6,199 bases of DNA from Clostridiaceae bacterium (lineage in GTDB: Bacteria; Bacillota; Clostridia; Saccharofermentanales; UBA5734): the NCBI GenBank assembly GCA_012519875.1, contig JAAYPL010000013.1:1-6199 (forward strand), written 5' to 3'. Shown here one piece after another: positions 1 to 5,502 of the stretch (its first letter is position 1; each line of letters starts with the position of its first letter). The position numbers and the translations under genes were made by a program. A model generated the notes under the pieces. It was not told where the DNA came from, made no database searches, and saw only the letters and a program-made list of their open reading frames with translations.

Positions 1-31
1 GATTTCTCTGTACAATGTTCGTGTCCCACAA
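1..31 (-). CDS. Possible 5' end of a leftward gene, truncated by window edge
   Basis: On the minus strand an AAAGGAG Shine-Dalgarno sequence (43-37) is followed after 5 bases by a TTG codon (31-29) and after 7 bases by an overlapping GTG codon (29-27). Both frames stay open to the window edge, about ten codons each. The TTG frame reads M-W-D-T-N-I-V-Q-R-N and the GTG frame M-G-H-E-H-C-T-E-K. Neither is long enough to recognise a family. The SD strength and spacing are the only positive evidence. If real, this gene is divergent from the lipoprotein gene, and the inverted repeats at 11-92 overlap its ribosome binding site and start codon. It could equally be a chance SD in non-coding DNA. Confidence 0.3.
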   Translation of the reverse strand, partial: MWDTNIVQRN

Positions 32-92
32 CTTCTCTCCTTTACGTGTGGTTTGGTCACTTACATTGTATTAGAGATGGTTTTGTGGGACA
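11..92. repeat. Two interleaved perfect inverted repeats
   Basis: Repeat A is TACAATGT (11-18) with ACATTGTA (63-70), a perfect 8-bp match. Repeat B is TGTCCCACAA (22-31) with TTGTGGGACA (83-92), a perfect 10-bp match. B is extended inward by TCTCT (34-38) against AGAGA (73-77), separated by 2 and 5 unpaired bases. The arms run A1, B1, A2, B2, so in RNA the two pairings form a pseudoknot-type topology. On the minus strand, arm B1 contains the candidate TTG/GTG start and the inner arm overlaps the AAAGGAG ribosome binding site. Regulation, either as an RNA structure or as protein-binding operators, is inferred; no known riboswitch was recognised. Confidence 0.55.
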
Positions 93-101
93 TCTCTTTT
101 T
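73..101 (+). terminator. Possible weak terminator hairpin reading rightward
   Basis: AGAGATG (73-79) and CATCTCT (91-97) form a perfect 7-bp stem with an 11-base loop, and a run of T follows (97-101). This resembles an intrinsic terminator on the plus strand, just upstream of the lipoprotein gene, although the stem is AT-rich and the T run short. Its arms overlap those of the larger inverted repeat at 22-92, so the two structures cannot form together. That arrangement would suit attenuation of the lipoprotein gene if a transcript starts left of position 11. This is inference only. Confidence 0.3.
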
Positions 102-140
102 GCGTCACTTCAGTTTACATTTCGCCGCAGGCAGGTTGAT

Positions 141-1115
141 ATGCATCGGCATCAAGTTCGGCACACACGAATATGCTTTTTTCTTTTGTCGGTACTGCTC
201 GTGCTTACAGGCTGTGCTCAGACACCTTTAACCGAAACGGTTGATCAGAGCAATCAGGAAGTTGCGGCAGGTCAAGGGGGAAACCTTCATTACCAAAACC
301 TGGTTCTGCCCGTCAGCAACTGCATCGTCTTCAACTCCGCCGCCGGGGAATTATCTCTGGCAGCCCAGGATGGTTCAAATATGGTGGCTTTAAGTGACGC
401 TATCGGCAATACGCCGATTTTCGCCGACGATTGGCTTTTTTATACACAGGGCGCAACCGGCGATTATCTGATGAAAATAAATCTGGACGGTTCCAACCAG
501 GTTCGCATCGGACGTACGCCACTTAAATACATGGTTATTCACCGGAATCGTATCTACGCAATTGAATCCGGCAAGGGGGCGGTCATCAGTCTGGCAACCG
601 ATGGAACCGATCGCCGATTGCTTGTTGATTTTCAGGCAGTGGCGCTGGCTTTATCCGGCGATCGCCTTTTCATCTCCGGCGCCAATGCAGCTGATGGCGT
701 GGTCATGGTGGATCTGTCCAGCGGGGAAACGTCTTGGTTGCTAAGACAAAGAGTCTGCAGCCTCAATGTCAGCGGCGACTGGATCTATTTTGCCGACCCG
801 GACAATTATTTTCAGTTGACCGCCTATTCTATTGCAAACGAAGTAAAAACCGCTCTGGGACCTACCGGTTTGGAAAAGCCTTTTATTGTCAGCTGCGGAT
901 ATTTATATTTTATTGATCCGTCCAACCTGAACCGCCTTTATCGTTATCGCCTTGCCGGTTCTTCTTCGCTGGACAATCAGGCCAAAGAGCTGGTCATCGA
1001 TGATGCCGTCGGCTCTTTTGCCATTTGTCAACCCTTTGTTTATTATCGTCGGCCGGCAAGCGAGCGGATTTACCGCGTCAATCAGGACGGCAGCGACAAG
1101 ATGCGCATCACCTAA
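141..1115 (+). CDS. Secreted lipoprotein with DUF5050-like beta-propeller repeats
   Basis: This is a predicted surface lipoprotein of 324 residues. The N-terminus has a basic, histidine-rich n-region (residues 1-10), a hydrophobic stretch (11-22) and a lipobox L22-T23-G24-C25, so signal peptidase II should cleave before Cys25 and anchor it to the outer face of the membrane. The rest is a series of short repeats in which an aromatic pair such as WLFY, RIYAI, WIYFAD, YLYFID or FVYYRR is followed by a segment like K-I-N-L-D-G-S-N or R-V-N-Q-D-G-S-D. This is the pattern of DUF5050/TolB-like propeller blades in clostridial lipoproteins. No catalytic motif is visible, and the ligand or partner is unknown. 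ATG141 is preceded by a weak CAGG ribosome binding site five bases away. It is the only well-supported plus-strand gene here, and its TAA overlaps the stop of the opposing hydrolase gene. Confidence 0.8.
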   Translation: MHRHQVRHTRICFFLLSVLLVLTGCAQTPLTETVDQSNQEVAAGQGGNLHYQNLVLPVSNCIVFNSAAGELSLAAQDGSNMVALSDAIGNTPIFADDWLFYTQGATGDYLMKINLDGSNQVRIGRTPLKYMVIHRNRIYAIESGKGAVISLATDGTDRRLLVDFQAVALALSGDRLFISGANAADGVVMVDLSSGETSWLLRQRVCSLNVSGDWIYFADPDNYFQLTAYSIANEVKTALGPTGLEKPFIVSCGYLYFIDPSNLNRLYRYRLAGSSSLDNQAKELVIDDAVGSFAICQPFVYYRRPASERIYRVNQDGSDKMRIT

Positions 1116-1792
1116 AATTCCGATTCAGCCAAATCGGTTCGGCTCATCTGGAAATACGGATTATATGACAGTTCGTGCCGCAGTGTGGTCGATGGCCCGT
1201 GTCCCGGGAAAACAGGGATATCAGCCACACCGGGGCGCCGGGAAAGTTTGCCAAGACGGATCAACGATTCAGCCATCGCCGACGGATCGCCTCCCAGATC
1301 CAATCGGCCGATCGAGCCGGCAAACAGGGTGTCACCGCTAAATAAGGCAATCGGTTTTTCCTCTTGGTGCAAAAGGAGACAAATCCCGCCGGGGCTGTGA
1401 CCCGGTGTGTGAATGACCTCCAGTCTGTAACCGTCGGTCAGCTCAAGCATCTGCCCGTCGGTAAGTTGATGCTCGGCCGGCTGATAAGTAATTTTACCAA
1501 CAAGGACCATGGAAAGATTGAGGCGCGGATCCAGTAAATAGTCATGATCGTCTGCGTGAATGTAAAGAGGCGCCCCGGTTTTCCGGCGAAGCGCATCGGC
1601 CTGGCTGATATGATCAAAATGGCCGTGAGTAGCAATCAACCACCGAATCTCCGGCAGACCGGCAGGTAAATCCTCCGGTCGGATCGCCGGGTCAATCAGG
1701 CAAACCGATGACGGCAGACGGATCAGATAAACACAGGCCTCCAGAGGGCCATAGGGCAATGTGATGATTTCGTGCATTTTTTTACCTTTCAT
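1112..1792 (-). CDS. Metallo-beta-lactamase-fold hydrolase, glyoxalase II-like (YcbL type)
   Basis: This is a cytosolic di-metal hydrolase of the hydroxyacylglutathione hydrolase-like group, 226 residues. Metal ligands are visible in order: H56-x-H58-x-D60-H61 (motif THGHFDH), H132 in HTPGHSPGG, D154 in SGDTLF and H198 in FPGHGPST. The short C-terminus lacks the glutathione-binding domain of true glyoxalase II, so the substrate may be another thioester or ester. It follows dtd with a 4-bp ATGA overlap, a gene pair common in Firmicutes. The ATG at 1792 has no ribosome binding site and would rely on coupling. An in-frame ATG at 1777 has AAAGG seven bases upstream and gives the more typical N-terminus (M-H-E-I-I-T-L). 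Its TAG overlaps the lipoprotein stop codon, and no terminator is seen. Confidence 0.9.
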   Translation of the reverse strand: MKGKKMHEIITLPYGPLEACVYLIRLPSSVCLIDPAIRPEDLPAGLPEIRWLIATHGHFDHISQADALRRKTGAPLYIHADDHDYLLDPRLNLSMVLVGKITYQPAEHQLTDGQMLELTDGYRLEVIHTPGHSPGGICLLLHQEEKPIALFSGDTLFAGSIGRLDLGGDPSAMAESLIRLGKLSRRPGVADIPVFPGHGPSTTLRHELSYNPYFQMSRTDLAESEF

Positions 1793-2238
1793 TTTGGCGG
1801 CGGCGATTCCAGCATCAGGGTAACAGGACCGTCGTTAAGCAGTGAGACGCGCATATGGGCGGCGAAGCGGCCTGTTTTCACCGGAAGGCCCAGCCTCTTT
1901 AATTGACTGACAAATTGATTATATAACAACTCCGCTTGCTGCGGTGCGGCTGCCTGATCAAATCCGGGTCGATTGCCTTTGCGCACATCTCCATACAAAG
2001 TGAATTGTGAGACAACCAGAACCTCACCTGCAAAGTCGGTTAATGAGCGATTCATTTTGCCGTTTTCATCGCTGAAAATGCGCAAACGGCTGACTTTACC
2101 CGCCAAATAAACTGCATCAGCTTCGGTATCACCATGTGTGACACCTAAAAAGACCAGAAGTCCGGGTCCGATCTGAGCATGAATCTCTTGGTCGATCTCG
2201 ACTTTTGCCCCGGAAACGCGCTGAATCAACGCCCGCAT
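1789..2238 (-). CDS. dtd: D-aminoacyl-tRNA deacylase
   Basis: This enzyme hydrolyses D-aminoacyl-tRNAs, and glycine mischarged on tRNA-Ala, which prevents D-amino acids entering translation. The protein is 149 residues, normal for DTD1. The start M-R-A-L-I-Q-R-V-S is the family N-terminus. The SQFTLYGD motif (77-84), GNRPGF (88-93) and NDGPVT (135-140, containing the Gly-cisPro of the active site) are all present. An in-frame GTG nine codons upstream (2265) is possible, but the family N-terminus and the lack of a ribosome binding site before it favour ATG2238. AAAGGAG lies 12 bases before this ATG, slightly far. The gene lies downstream of the gdhA terminator, so it should have its own promoter, though I cannot place one convincingly. 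In many Firmicutes it follows relA, which is absent here. Confidence 0.95.
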   Translation of the reverse strand: MRALIQRVSGAKVEIDQEIHAQIGPGLLVFLGVTHGDTEADAVYLAGKVSRLRIFSDENGKMNRSLTDFAGEVLVVSQFTLYGDVRKGNRPGFDQAAAPQQAELLYNQFVSQLKRLGLPVKTGRFAAHMRVSLLNDGPVTLMLESPPPK

Positions 2239-2318
2239 AAGCAGTAAGCACTCCTTTGGGTACACATAGCAGTGGTACTTTGATGTTTTAGTCTTACTTT
2301 ATCATATGTCATCGGCAC

Positions 2319-2366
2319 AAAAAAGGGACCTGCACCGGAACTTTTCAGCTCGACAGCAGATCCCTT
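2319..2366 (-). terminator. Intrinsic terminator after glutamate dehydrogenase
   Basis: On the minus strand, AAGGGATCTGC (2366-2356) pairs with GCAGGTCCCTT (2333-2323), an 11-bp stem with a single G-T wobble. The loop is 22 bases and six T residues (2324-2319) run directly off the main stem. It begins 20 bases after the gdhA stop and ends about 80 bases before dtd, separating the two transcription units. The structure is asymmetric and acts only leftward; the plus strand lacks a T tract on the other side. Confidence 0.85.
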
Positions 2367-2386
2367 CCTGACAATGTTTTCAGATC

Positions 2387-3643
2387 TCAGTACCAGCCCC
2401 GCAACTTCATGACCTCGGCAACTTTCTTCACCGATACCAGATACGCCGCTTCGCGCATGGTGCAGTTGTATTGCTCCTTGATTTTCCAAATGGCGTCAAA
2501 GGCCTTGACCATGGCTTCTTCTTCCCTTTTCTCGATCTCGGCCTCTGTCCACGCATAGCCACCCAGGTTTTGTACCCATTCAAAGTACGAAACCGTCACG
2601 CCTCCGGCGTTGGACAAAATATCCGGAGTCACGGTGATGCAACGACGAGCCAGCACTGCGTCCGCCGCCGGAGTCACCGGGCCGTTAGCCGCCTCGACAA
2701 CCAGCTTGGCTCGGATGGCCTCGGCCTGTCTGACATCAACGGCGTTTTCCAGCGCTGCGGGAACCATGACATCCACATCCAACTCCCAGAACTTGTCCAA
2801 AGCAAGAGCTTTGGAACCCGGGAAGTCCAGCAGGTTGGCGTTCTGCATCCAGTAGCTTTCCAGTTCCTCAAAGCTGAAGCCCTCTTCATTGTAAATGGCA
2901 TAGGTGCCATTTTTCGGCTCCCATTCAGCCACGGCCACAACCTTGCCGCCCAGCCTGATAAAGTTTTTGACGGTATAGCGCCCTACGTTGCCAAAACCCT
3001 GCACCGCCACTTTTGCGCCCCGCAGGTTGATACCCAGCTTGGCGGCAGCTTCCCGGGCGGTGACAGCAACACCAAAACCCGTGGCCTCATTGCGCCCCAA
3101 AGAGCCACCCCATTGAACGGGTTTCCCTGTCAGCACACCCAGCGCATAGCTGCCGGTGAGTTTGCAGTATTCGTCCGCCATCCACGCCATAACCTGGACA
3201 TTGGTGCCCACATCGGGAGCGGGAATGTCTATTTTCTCGCCCAGGTATTTGTAAAGGCCCTGAATATAACCTCTGGACAGGCGCTCCAGTTCTGCTTGGG
3301 ACAGTTTGCTCGGATCGACGATGACGCCGCCCTTTGCGCCCCCGTAGGGGATACCGGTGACGCCGCACTTGAAGGTCATCCATATGGATAGGGCCTTGAC
3401 CTCGTCGATATTGACTCCCGGATGAAAGCGAATTCCGCCTTTGCCGGGCCCCACAGCGTTGTTGTGCAGTGCGCGATAGCCCTTGAACACCTTTACGCTG
3501 CCGTCGTCCATCCGCACGGGAATCAAGATCTCGATGACGCGCTGGGGTTCTTTCAGAAGTTCATAAACGGCCGGTTCAAGCCCCAAGGTATCACAGGCGT
3601 GTTTGACCTGAAGCTGAGCACTTTCTAATGGGTTTGTATCCAA
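2387..3643 (-). CDS. gdhA: NAD-type glutamate dehydrogenase
   Basis: This enzyme interconverts glutamate with 2-oxoglutarate and ammonia in the cytoplasm, typically as a hexamer. The 418-residue length is standard. Visible residues are the substrate-site K68 in GPGKGG, catalytic K104 in the signature PYGGAKGG (99-106), D144 in PAPDVGTN, and the dinucleotide loop GFGNVG (216-221). After the second Rossmann strand there is E240 in VAVAEWEP. Peptoniphilus asaccharolyticus GDH has AIAEWD at this position and is NAD-dependent, so I infer NAD specificity and a catabolic role in amino-acid fermentation. The C-terminus V-M-K-L-R-G-W-Y is also like that enzyme. The start is a TTG with AAGGAGGG seven bases upstream; no earlier in-frame start fits better. 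It has its own promoter (3681-3709) and terminator, so it is probably monocistronic. Confidence 0.96.
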   Translation of the reverse strand: MDTNPLESAQLQVKHACDTLGLEPAVYELLKEPQRVIEILIPVRMDDGSVKVFKGYRALHNNAVGPGKGGIRFHPGVNIDEVKALSIWMTFKCGVTGIPYGGAKGGVIVDPSKLSQAELERLSRGYIQGLYKYLGEKIDIPAPDVGTNVQVMAWMADEYCKLTGSYALGVLTGKPVQWGGSLGRNEATGFGVAVTAREAAAKLGINLRGAKVAVQGFGNVGRYTVKNFIRLGGKVVAVAEWEPKNGTYAIYNEEGFSFEELESYWMQNANLLDFPGSKALALDKFWELDVDVMVPAALENAVDVRQAEAIRAKLVVEAANGPVTPAADAVLARRCITVTPDILSNAGGVTVSYFEWVQNLGGYAWTEAEIEKREEEAMVKAFDAIWKIKEQYNCTMREAAYLVSVKKVAEVMKLRGWY

Positions 3644-3680
3644 TGATGAACCCTCCTTAAAAACATTTTTTAATTTTTTA

Positions 3681-3709
3681 AGTCTATCACTTTGTCAGTT
3701 CAGTTTCAA
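3681..3709 (-). promoter_or_regulatory. Sigma-A-like promoter of gdhA
   Basis: The minus strand has TTGAAA (3709-3704, five of six matches to the -35 consensus), a 17-bp spacer, and TAGACT (3686-3681, four of six matches to the -10 consensus). It is followed by an AT-rich leader of about 35 bases and then the AAGGAGGG ribosome binding site of gdhA. The leader contains TTAAAAA and TTTTTAA separated by ATG, a weak all-AU hairpin next to the SD. The promoter begins about 20 bases after the upstream glycosylase stop, with no terminator between, so some read-through into gdhA is possible. Confidence 0.65.
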
Positions 3710-3728
3710 GACAGTTCCTGCAGTTTTT

Positions 3729-4379
3729 TCATCCGGCGCCTTCAAAAAGTTTCTTTTTACAACTCGTCTTTAGCGGACAACCTGCACAGTCCATTTTCTT
3801 TTTACAGTGCTCCTTGCCGTTATGCACGATCAAAGCATGAAAATGGCCATAAACCTCCTTGTCACGGGGAAGCTCGGTCTCGCAGAAGCTCTTTACTTCC
3901 ATGTAAGTTTTGCCGGCATCAACGGGAAAGCGTTCGAACAACCTCATGGTATAGGCATCAACAACAAAAGTCGGAAAATCAAAAGCATAGAGGAGAATGG
4001 AATCCGCCGTCTCATTGCCGATCCCCCGCACCTGTAAAAGTTCGGATCGGATGTCCGGCAGAGGGCGGTTTTTTATTGCGTTAATGTCGCAGTCGTAGCG
4101 CATAAACCATTTGGTGACGGCTTTCAGGTACTGTGACTTTTGCTTATAAAAACCTGCCGGGCGGATGATTCTCTGAAGCTCCTCCATAGGTAAGTTTAAG
4201 ATTCGCTCAGGCGATAAGTGCCCATCAAAGCCTTGGAATGCCTTTTCGACATTGGTCCAAGCCGTGTTCTGTGTAAGGACTGCGCCGACCATTACCTCGA
4301 AAGGTGTATCGGCAGGCCACCAGTCAAGATCCCCGTAGTGAGCACAGAGGGTTTGATAGATTTTCTTCAGTCCGCCCAT
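3729..4379 (-). CDS. Endonuclease III-superfamily (HhH-GPD) DNA glycosylase with [4Fe-4S] motif
   Basis: This is a base-excision-repair glycosylase of 216 residues. It has LTQNTAW (35-41), a helix-hairpin-helix around V-R-G-I-G-N-E-T-A (117-125) followed by catalytic D141 in VVDAYTMRL, and a C-terminal cysteine cluster C192-x5-C198-x2-C201-x5-C207. The lysine that endonuclease III uses for its lyase step (G-x-G-x-K-T-A) is glutamate here (E123). The protein is therefore more likely a monofunctional glycosylase, like the MagIII 3-methyladenine subgroup, than a true Nth; the damaged base it removes is not determined. The first cysteine spacing is five rather than the canonical six. It starts nine bases after the prdX stop with no clear ribosome binding site, so translational coupling is likely. 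The two genes form a probable operon. Confidence 0.88.
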   Translation of the reverse strand: MGGLKKIYQTLCAHYGDLDWWPADTPFEVMVGAVLTQNTAWTNVEKAFQGFDGHLSPERILNLPMEELQRIIRPAGFYKQKSQYLKAVTKWFMRYDCDINAIKNRPLPDIRSELLQVRGIGNETADSILLYAFDFPTFVVDAYTMRLFERFPVDAGKTYMEVKSFCETELPRDKEVYGHFHALIVHNGKEHCKKKMDCAGCPLKTSCKKKLFEGAG

Positions 4380-4388
4380 TGCCCGTTT

Positions 4389-4883
4389 TTACCTGCCAAA
4401 ATCCGCAATGCGAACCGGATTTCCGTGTTCTTCGATAATCTTTAATAAATCGCTGCTGCTAAGCCATACCGTTTCCGTGTTGACATTCGGATGACATCCT
4501 ATCCTTGCATTCCCTTCGAAAAAGCTTTTATCCAAATAAAATTCAACGCGTCTTTCATCATCATTCAGTAAACCCAAAGGGGTAACTGATCCCGGTTCCA
4601 GCTTCATGATAGCAAGCAGATCATTTCCCGATGCGAAACTAAGCGGTTTCGTGCCGTTCGCATTTCTGAATTCTTTTAAATCCACCCGCTTATCACCTTT
4701 TACGGTTAGCAAATAGTATTTTTTCTTTTTCTTATCGCGAACAAACAAGTTTTTTGAATTGTCCTCCGGATAAGGAAGATCAACATCTGCCAGTTCTCCC
4801 ATATTGAAAACCGCTTTATGCTCTGTGATTTTATAAGAAATTCCCTTCAGATCAAGGAACCTATATACTTCTGCTTTATTCAT
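4389..4883 (-). CDS. prdX: Prolyl-tRNA editing protein, PrdX/YbaK family
   Basis: This is a free-standing trans-editing deacylase of 164 residues that would hydrolyse alanine mischarged on tRNA-Pro. Family marks are K-N-L-F-V-R-D (44-50) with a lysine-rich run after it, Y-Y-L-L-T-V-K-G-D (56-64), G-S-V-T-P-L-G-L-L-N-D (98-108) and C-H-P-N (130-133) followed by T-E-T-V-W-L. This matches PrdX more closely than bacterial YbaK, which prefers Cys-tRNA-Pro. It covers only the INS-like editing domain with no synthetase module. The ATG is preceded by GGAG four bases away. In Stickland fermenters prdX can sit near proline reductase genes; none are visible here. The gene symbol is by family resemblance only. 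Confidence 0.88.
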   Translation of the reverse strand: MNKAEVYRFLDLKGISYKITEHKAVFNMGELADVDLPYPEDNSKNLFVRDKKKKKYYLLTVKGDKRVDLKEFRNANGTKPLSFASGNDLLAIMKLEPGSVTPLGLLNDDERRVEFYLDKSFFEGNARIGCHPNVNTETVWLSSSDLLKIIEEHGNPVRIADFGR

Positions 4884-4967
4884 ACATCTCCAACAGGACG
4901 GACGGATCGGTCATATCCAAACCATCTCCCGATTTTATACTTTGCGGGAAGCTTTCATCGACATTGT

Positions 4968-4995
4968 TTGCAAGATCTTTTATGCGATCTTGCAA
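4968..4995. repeat. Perfect 10-bp inverted repeat after the mgsA-like gene
   Basis: TTGCAAGATC (4968-4977) and GATCTTGCAA (4986-4995) are exact reverse complements around an 8-base loop. The repeat starts 10 bases beyond the stop of the mgsA-like gene and lies about 85 bases ahead of prdX. Neither strand has a proper T run after the stem, so it is not a standard intrinsic terminator. It could be a factor-dependent or processing hairpin protecting the mgsA-like transcript, or an operator. It is the most obvious element in this 122-bp gap. The rest holds a -10-like TATAAAAT (4939-4932) without a convincing -35. Confidence 0.65.
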
Positions 4996-5005
4996 TACTG
5001 GCAGG

Positions 5006-5395
5006 TCAACGGATCAATTTGCGCCAATCGAGATCGCCTCGATCGATGGCTAAAACCAAAATCTCAGCAGCAGCCAGATTGGTGGCCACCGGAATAATGT
5101 TGGTATCGCAAGCTCTCAGGAGCGGGTTGGGCATATCGTAAGTTTCCAGCATCGGGTCACGAAGGTAGATGACCGCATCAATCTCATTGTAGGTGGCACG
5201 AGAGGCCAGAATATTAAGACTTCCGGAAATTTCCGTGGACAGGCCCTGTACCTCCAAGCCAGTGGCATCTCGGATCAGCTTGGATGTATTGAGCAGAGAG
5301 TAGATGGTTTGACGTTCCAAAATATGGCGGTACGCAATACAGAAATTAACCAGCAATTCGTTTTTGCGATGATCAGCCAAGAGAACAATGTTCAC
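5006..5395 (-). CDS. Divergent methylglyoxal synthase-like protein, probably non-catalytic
   Basis: This 129-residue protein has the MGS-like fold. Recognisable family segments are D-A-T-G-L-E-V (43-49), I-D-A-V-I-Y-L-R-D-P (72-81), I-P-V-A-T-N-L-A-A-A-E (101-111) and R-G-D-L-D-W-R (119-125). True MgsA converts dihydroxyacetone phosphate to methylglyoxal. Compared by eye with remembered MgsA sequences, the catalytic Asp71 of S-G-P-x-G-G-D is Leu60, His19 is Asp8, His98 and Asp101 fall in a shortened loop (82-90) that lacks them, and the T-G-T-T-G phosphate loop is L-L-N-T-S (34-38). Only Asp91 is kept (Asp80). Catalysis is therefore doubtful, and ligand sensing is a possibility. The GTG start has AGGAGG seven bases upstream. 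Position right after mrdA matches where mgsA often sits in clostridial cell-shape clusters. Confidence 0.8.
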   Translation of the reverse strand: MNIVLLADHRKNELLVNFCIAYRHILERQTIYSLLNTSKLIRDATGLEVQGLSTEISGSLNILASRATYNEIDAVIYLRDPMLETYDMPNPLLRACDTNIIPVATNLAAAEILVLAIDRGDLDWRKLIR

Positions 5396-5439
5396 AATGA
5401 CACCTCCTGCTCGTTAAGGATATACCCTACGCCAGTTCC

Positions 5440-5468
5440 ATTCTATACATCTTGCCCTTCAGATACAA
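5440..5468 (-). promoter_or_regulatory. Candidate promoter for the mgsA-like gene
   Basis: TTGTAT (5468-5463, three of six matches) and TAGAAT (5445-5440, five of six matches) are separated by 17 bp on the minus strand. They lie in the 107-bp gap between the PBP2 stop and the GTG start. No terminator with a T tract is visible after the PBP2 gene, so the mgsA-like gene may be read both from here and from the upstream cell-wall operon. The -35 match is weak. Confidence 0.35.
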
Positions 5469-5502
5469 GTGCGAAATCCGGAAAGAACCGAGCCGGTCTG
5501 CT

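Noticed and set aside
46..231. Small plus-strand frame at the left edge
   Set aside because: It overlaps the lipoprotein signal peptide in another frame and lacks a credible start context.
952..1341. Plus-strand open frame bridging the lipoprotein end and the hydrolase gene
   Set aside because: It overlaps two strongly supported genes, has no ribosome binding site and reads as low-complexity shadow sequence.
2319..2366. T-box or riboswitch-type attenuator ahead of dtd
   Set aside because: I looked for the conserved T-box antiterminator sequence and found none. The hairpin sits 20 bases after the gdhA stop and is explained as its terminator.
2471..3391. Long open frame (306 codons) on the plus strand opposite glutamate dehydrogenase
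   Set aside because: It lies entirely antisense to a well-supported gene, its translation shows no recognisable motif, and it reflects codon bias of gdhA on the other strand.
3700..3728. Repeated CAGTT motifs downstream of the glycosylase gene as an operator or terminator
   Set aside because: The copies are short, irregularly spaced and partly within the gdhA -35 region. No stem with a T run forms.
5006..5395. Straightforward annotation as an active methylglyoxal synthase
   Set aside because: Only one of the expected catalytic residues is visible (Asp80), so the enzymatic label is not supported.
5470..5502. Terminator after the PBP2 gene
   Set aside because: Only a 4-bp ACCG/CGGT hairpin is present and no T tract follows.
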